A DNA stretch of 22,571 nucleotides from JALYUA01 sp038229875 (lineage in GTDB: Bacteria > Acidobacteriota > Thermoanaerobaculia > UBA5066 > Gp7-AA6): NCBI GenBank assembly GCA_038229875.1, contig JBBROA010000072.1:1-22571 (forward strand). Reading direction: 5' to 3'. Shown here in pieces: positions 21,711 through 22,571 of this stretch. Within the stretch, counting starts at the first letter, position 1; each line of letters opens with the position of its first letter. The notes below the pieces were generated by a model. The model made no database searches. It was given only the letters and a program-made list of their open reading frames with translations, and was not told the origin of the DNA. The translations under genes were made by a program, and so were the position numbers.

Positions 21711-22387
21711 GCCCGCCGTTGATCGTCGCGATCGACGGGCCGTCCGGAGCGGGAAAGTCGACCGCGGCCCGCATGCTCGCAACGCGGCTCGGCGTCCCCT
21801 ACATCGACACGGGCGCGATGTACCGCGCCGTCGGCCTTGCCGCGCGGGAGCGGGGCGTGCGGCTGCCGATCGTCGATCCCGCCGAGGCGACGGCGGTGGC
21901 CGACGGCGTCTCGATCGAGCTCGTGCCGGCTCCGGCGGGGGACCGCGTGCTCCTGGATGGCCGGGACGTGACGGAGCTGATCCGGGAGCCTGAAATCTCC
22001 CGCTATGCCTCCGCCGTCTCCGCGATTCCGGCCGTCCGGCGCCGCCTGGTCTCGGAGCAGCAGCGGCTGGGACGCGCGCGGGGCGGAGTGCTCGAGGGAC
22101 GCGACATTGGAACCCGCGTGTTCCCCGAAACCCCCCATAAATTCTTCCTGACCGCCCCTCCCGAGGTCCGGGCCGCCCGGCGGACCGCCGAGCTCCAGGT
22201 CCGGGGGACCCCCCAGCCCTACGAGGCCGTCCTCCGCGACATGGAGAAGCGGGATTCCGATGACAGCAGTCGCGAAGACTCCCCGCTGACCCTGGACGGA
22301 CGGTACGTCGTGATGGACACCGGAAGCCTCTCTCCGGAGGCCGTCGTGGCCGAAATGGAGCGCCGGGTGCTCCGCCCGGGTGGTTGA
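21707..22387 (+). CDS. cmk: Cytidylate kinase
   Basis: CMP kinase phosphorylates CMP and dCMP with ATP to give CDP/dCDP for RNA, DNA and phospholipid precursors. The 226-aa product starts at a GTG overlapping the rluB stop (GTGA). It carries the P-loop IDGPSGAGKST (9-19), then GVPYIDTGAMYRAV and VLEGRDIGTRVFPETPHKFF, all strong Cmk signatures, followed by the LID-like RDSDDSSREDSPL region. Length is normal. The cmk-rpsA order with scpAB and rluB upstream is widespread. Confidence 0.96.
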   Translation: MSPPLIVAIDGPSGAGKSTAARMLATRLGVPYIDTGAMYRAVGLAARERGVRLPIVDPAEATAVADGVSIELVPAPAGDRVLLDGRDVTELIREPEISRYASAVSAIPAVRRRLVSEQQRLGRARGGVLEGRDIGTRVFPETPHKFFLTAPPEVRAARRTAELQVRGTPQPYEAVLRDMEKRDSDDSSREDSPLTLDGRYVVMDTGSLSPEAVVAEMERRVLRPGG

Positions 22388-22413
22388 CTCCCTCGAGGCC
22401 CCCAACGTAGACT
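22384..22413 (+). promoter_or_regulatory. Probable rpsA promoter (TTGACT-N18-TAGACT)
   Basis: TTGACT (22384-22389) overlaps the cmk stop codon and is followed after 18 nt by TAGACT (22408-22413), a reasonable sigma-70 pair. An overlapping alternative -10 is TATATT (22413-22418). This would give rpsA its own transcript with a leader of ~40 nt. Confidence 0.5.
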
Positions 22414-22458
22414 ATATTTTTGCAAGTCAAATACTTATGAGAGGGGACTCTCCTTCGC

Positions 22459-22571
22459 ATGAAGGCTGAAAACGATAAAGGGGGACGGGAAACCGAGTCG
22501 ATGCAAACGGATCAAGAAATGACGCCCCAGGAATACGAGCACCTCCTGGCTCAGTACGAAAACTCGTTCAA
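22459..22571 (+). CDS. rpsA: 30S ribosomal protein S1, N-terminal fragment
   Basis: The window ends 37 codons into this gene. The visible protein starts with a charged ~20-residue leader, then MTPQEYEHLLAQYENSF, the characteristic start of bacterial S1 before its first OB-fold domain. S1 helps the ribosome bind mRNA. Position directly after cmk strongly supports the call. GAGAGGGG upstream (22439-22446) is the likely ribosome-binding site but sits ~12 nt from the ATG. It can pair with CTCTC (22448-22452), which may reflect self-regulation of translation. The gene is cut by the window edge, not truncated biologically as far as can be seen. Confidence 0.85.
   Translation, partial: MKAENDKGGRETESMQTDQEMTPQEYEHLLAQYENSF

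Noticed and set aside
19608..22460. 950-codon open frame on the minus strand across scpB, rluB and cmk
   Set aside because: It is antisense to four well-supported genes, has Arg/Pro-rich shadow composition and shows no domain; long antisense frames are expected in GC-rich DNA.

Overview
The window is GC-rich, gene-dense bacterial chromosome. It carries a full scpA-scpB-pseudouridine synthase-cmk-rpsA housekeeping block, a recG operon, an ECF sigma/anti-sigma module with a DUF4097 protein, and a secreted S8 protease. That protease ends in two copies of a C-terminal domain (motifs DTGYFWFF, FWVFYGALSDVQYTITVTDT) which I recall mainly from Acidobacteriota. Together with the gene order this suggests Acidobacteriota, possibly Thermoanaerobaculia or a relative. 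That placement is inference. No rRNA, tRNA, CRISPR array, transposase or prophage gene was recognised, so this looks like core chromosome.

Layout. (1) 97-1160, minus: two overlapping genes for unrecognised secreted proteins, in DNA visibly less GC-rich than the rest. (2) 1199-2146, plus: a polytopic membrane protein with an N-terminal GYF_2-like domain. (3) 2198-7065, plus: a tightly coupled set of LD-carboxypeptidase, cyclic-nucleotide-binding/FHA protein, RecG (apparently starting at CTG) and an NDUFA9-like epimerase. It ends in a hairpin shared with the convergent next gene. (4) 7107-8228, minus: an exported protein with three ComEA-type helix-hairpin-helix repeats, separated by a structured ~330-bp spacer from (5) 8560-12088, minus: an ECF sigma factor, a zinc-finger/HEAT anti-sigma factor and a DUF4097 repeat protein, with a near-perfect ECF-type promoter upstream of the sigma gene. 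(6) 12281-15553, plus: four genes joined by 4-nt stop/start overlaps, encoding a radical SAM enzyme, a DUF547 lipoprotein, a MauE/DoxX-like membrane protein and a START-like exported protein. (7) 15727-18195, plus: the subtilisin-like protease. (8) 18291-end, plus: M50 membrane peptidase, scpA, scpB, an RluB-type synthase, cmk and the 5' end of rpsA.

How the genes work together. Most genes in plus-strand blocks 3, 6 and 8 overlap the preceding stop codon (ATGA, GTGA or TTGA), which implies translational coupling; the exceptions are recG, scpB, the RluB-type gene and rpsA. Non-ATG starts are frequent. The least described unit is block 6, a possible envelope or lipid-modification pathway built around a radical SAM enzyme with extra cysteines. 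The sigma/anti-sigma/DUF4097 set is probably a self-regulated envelope-stress module.
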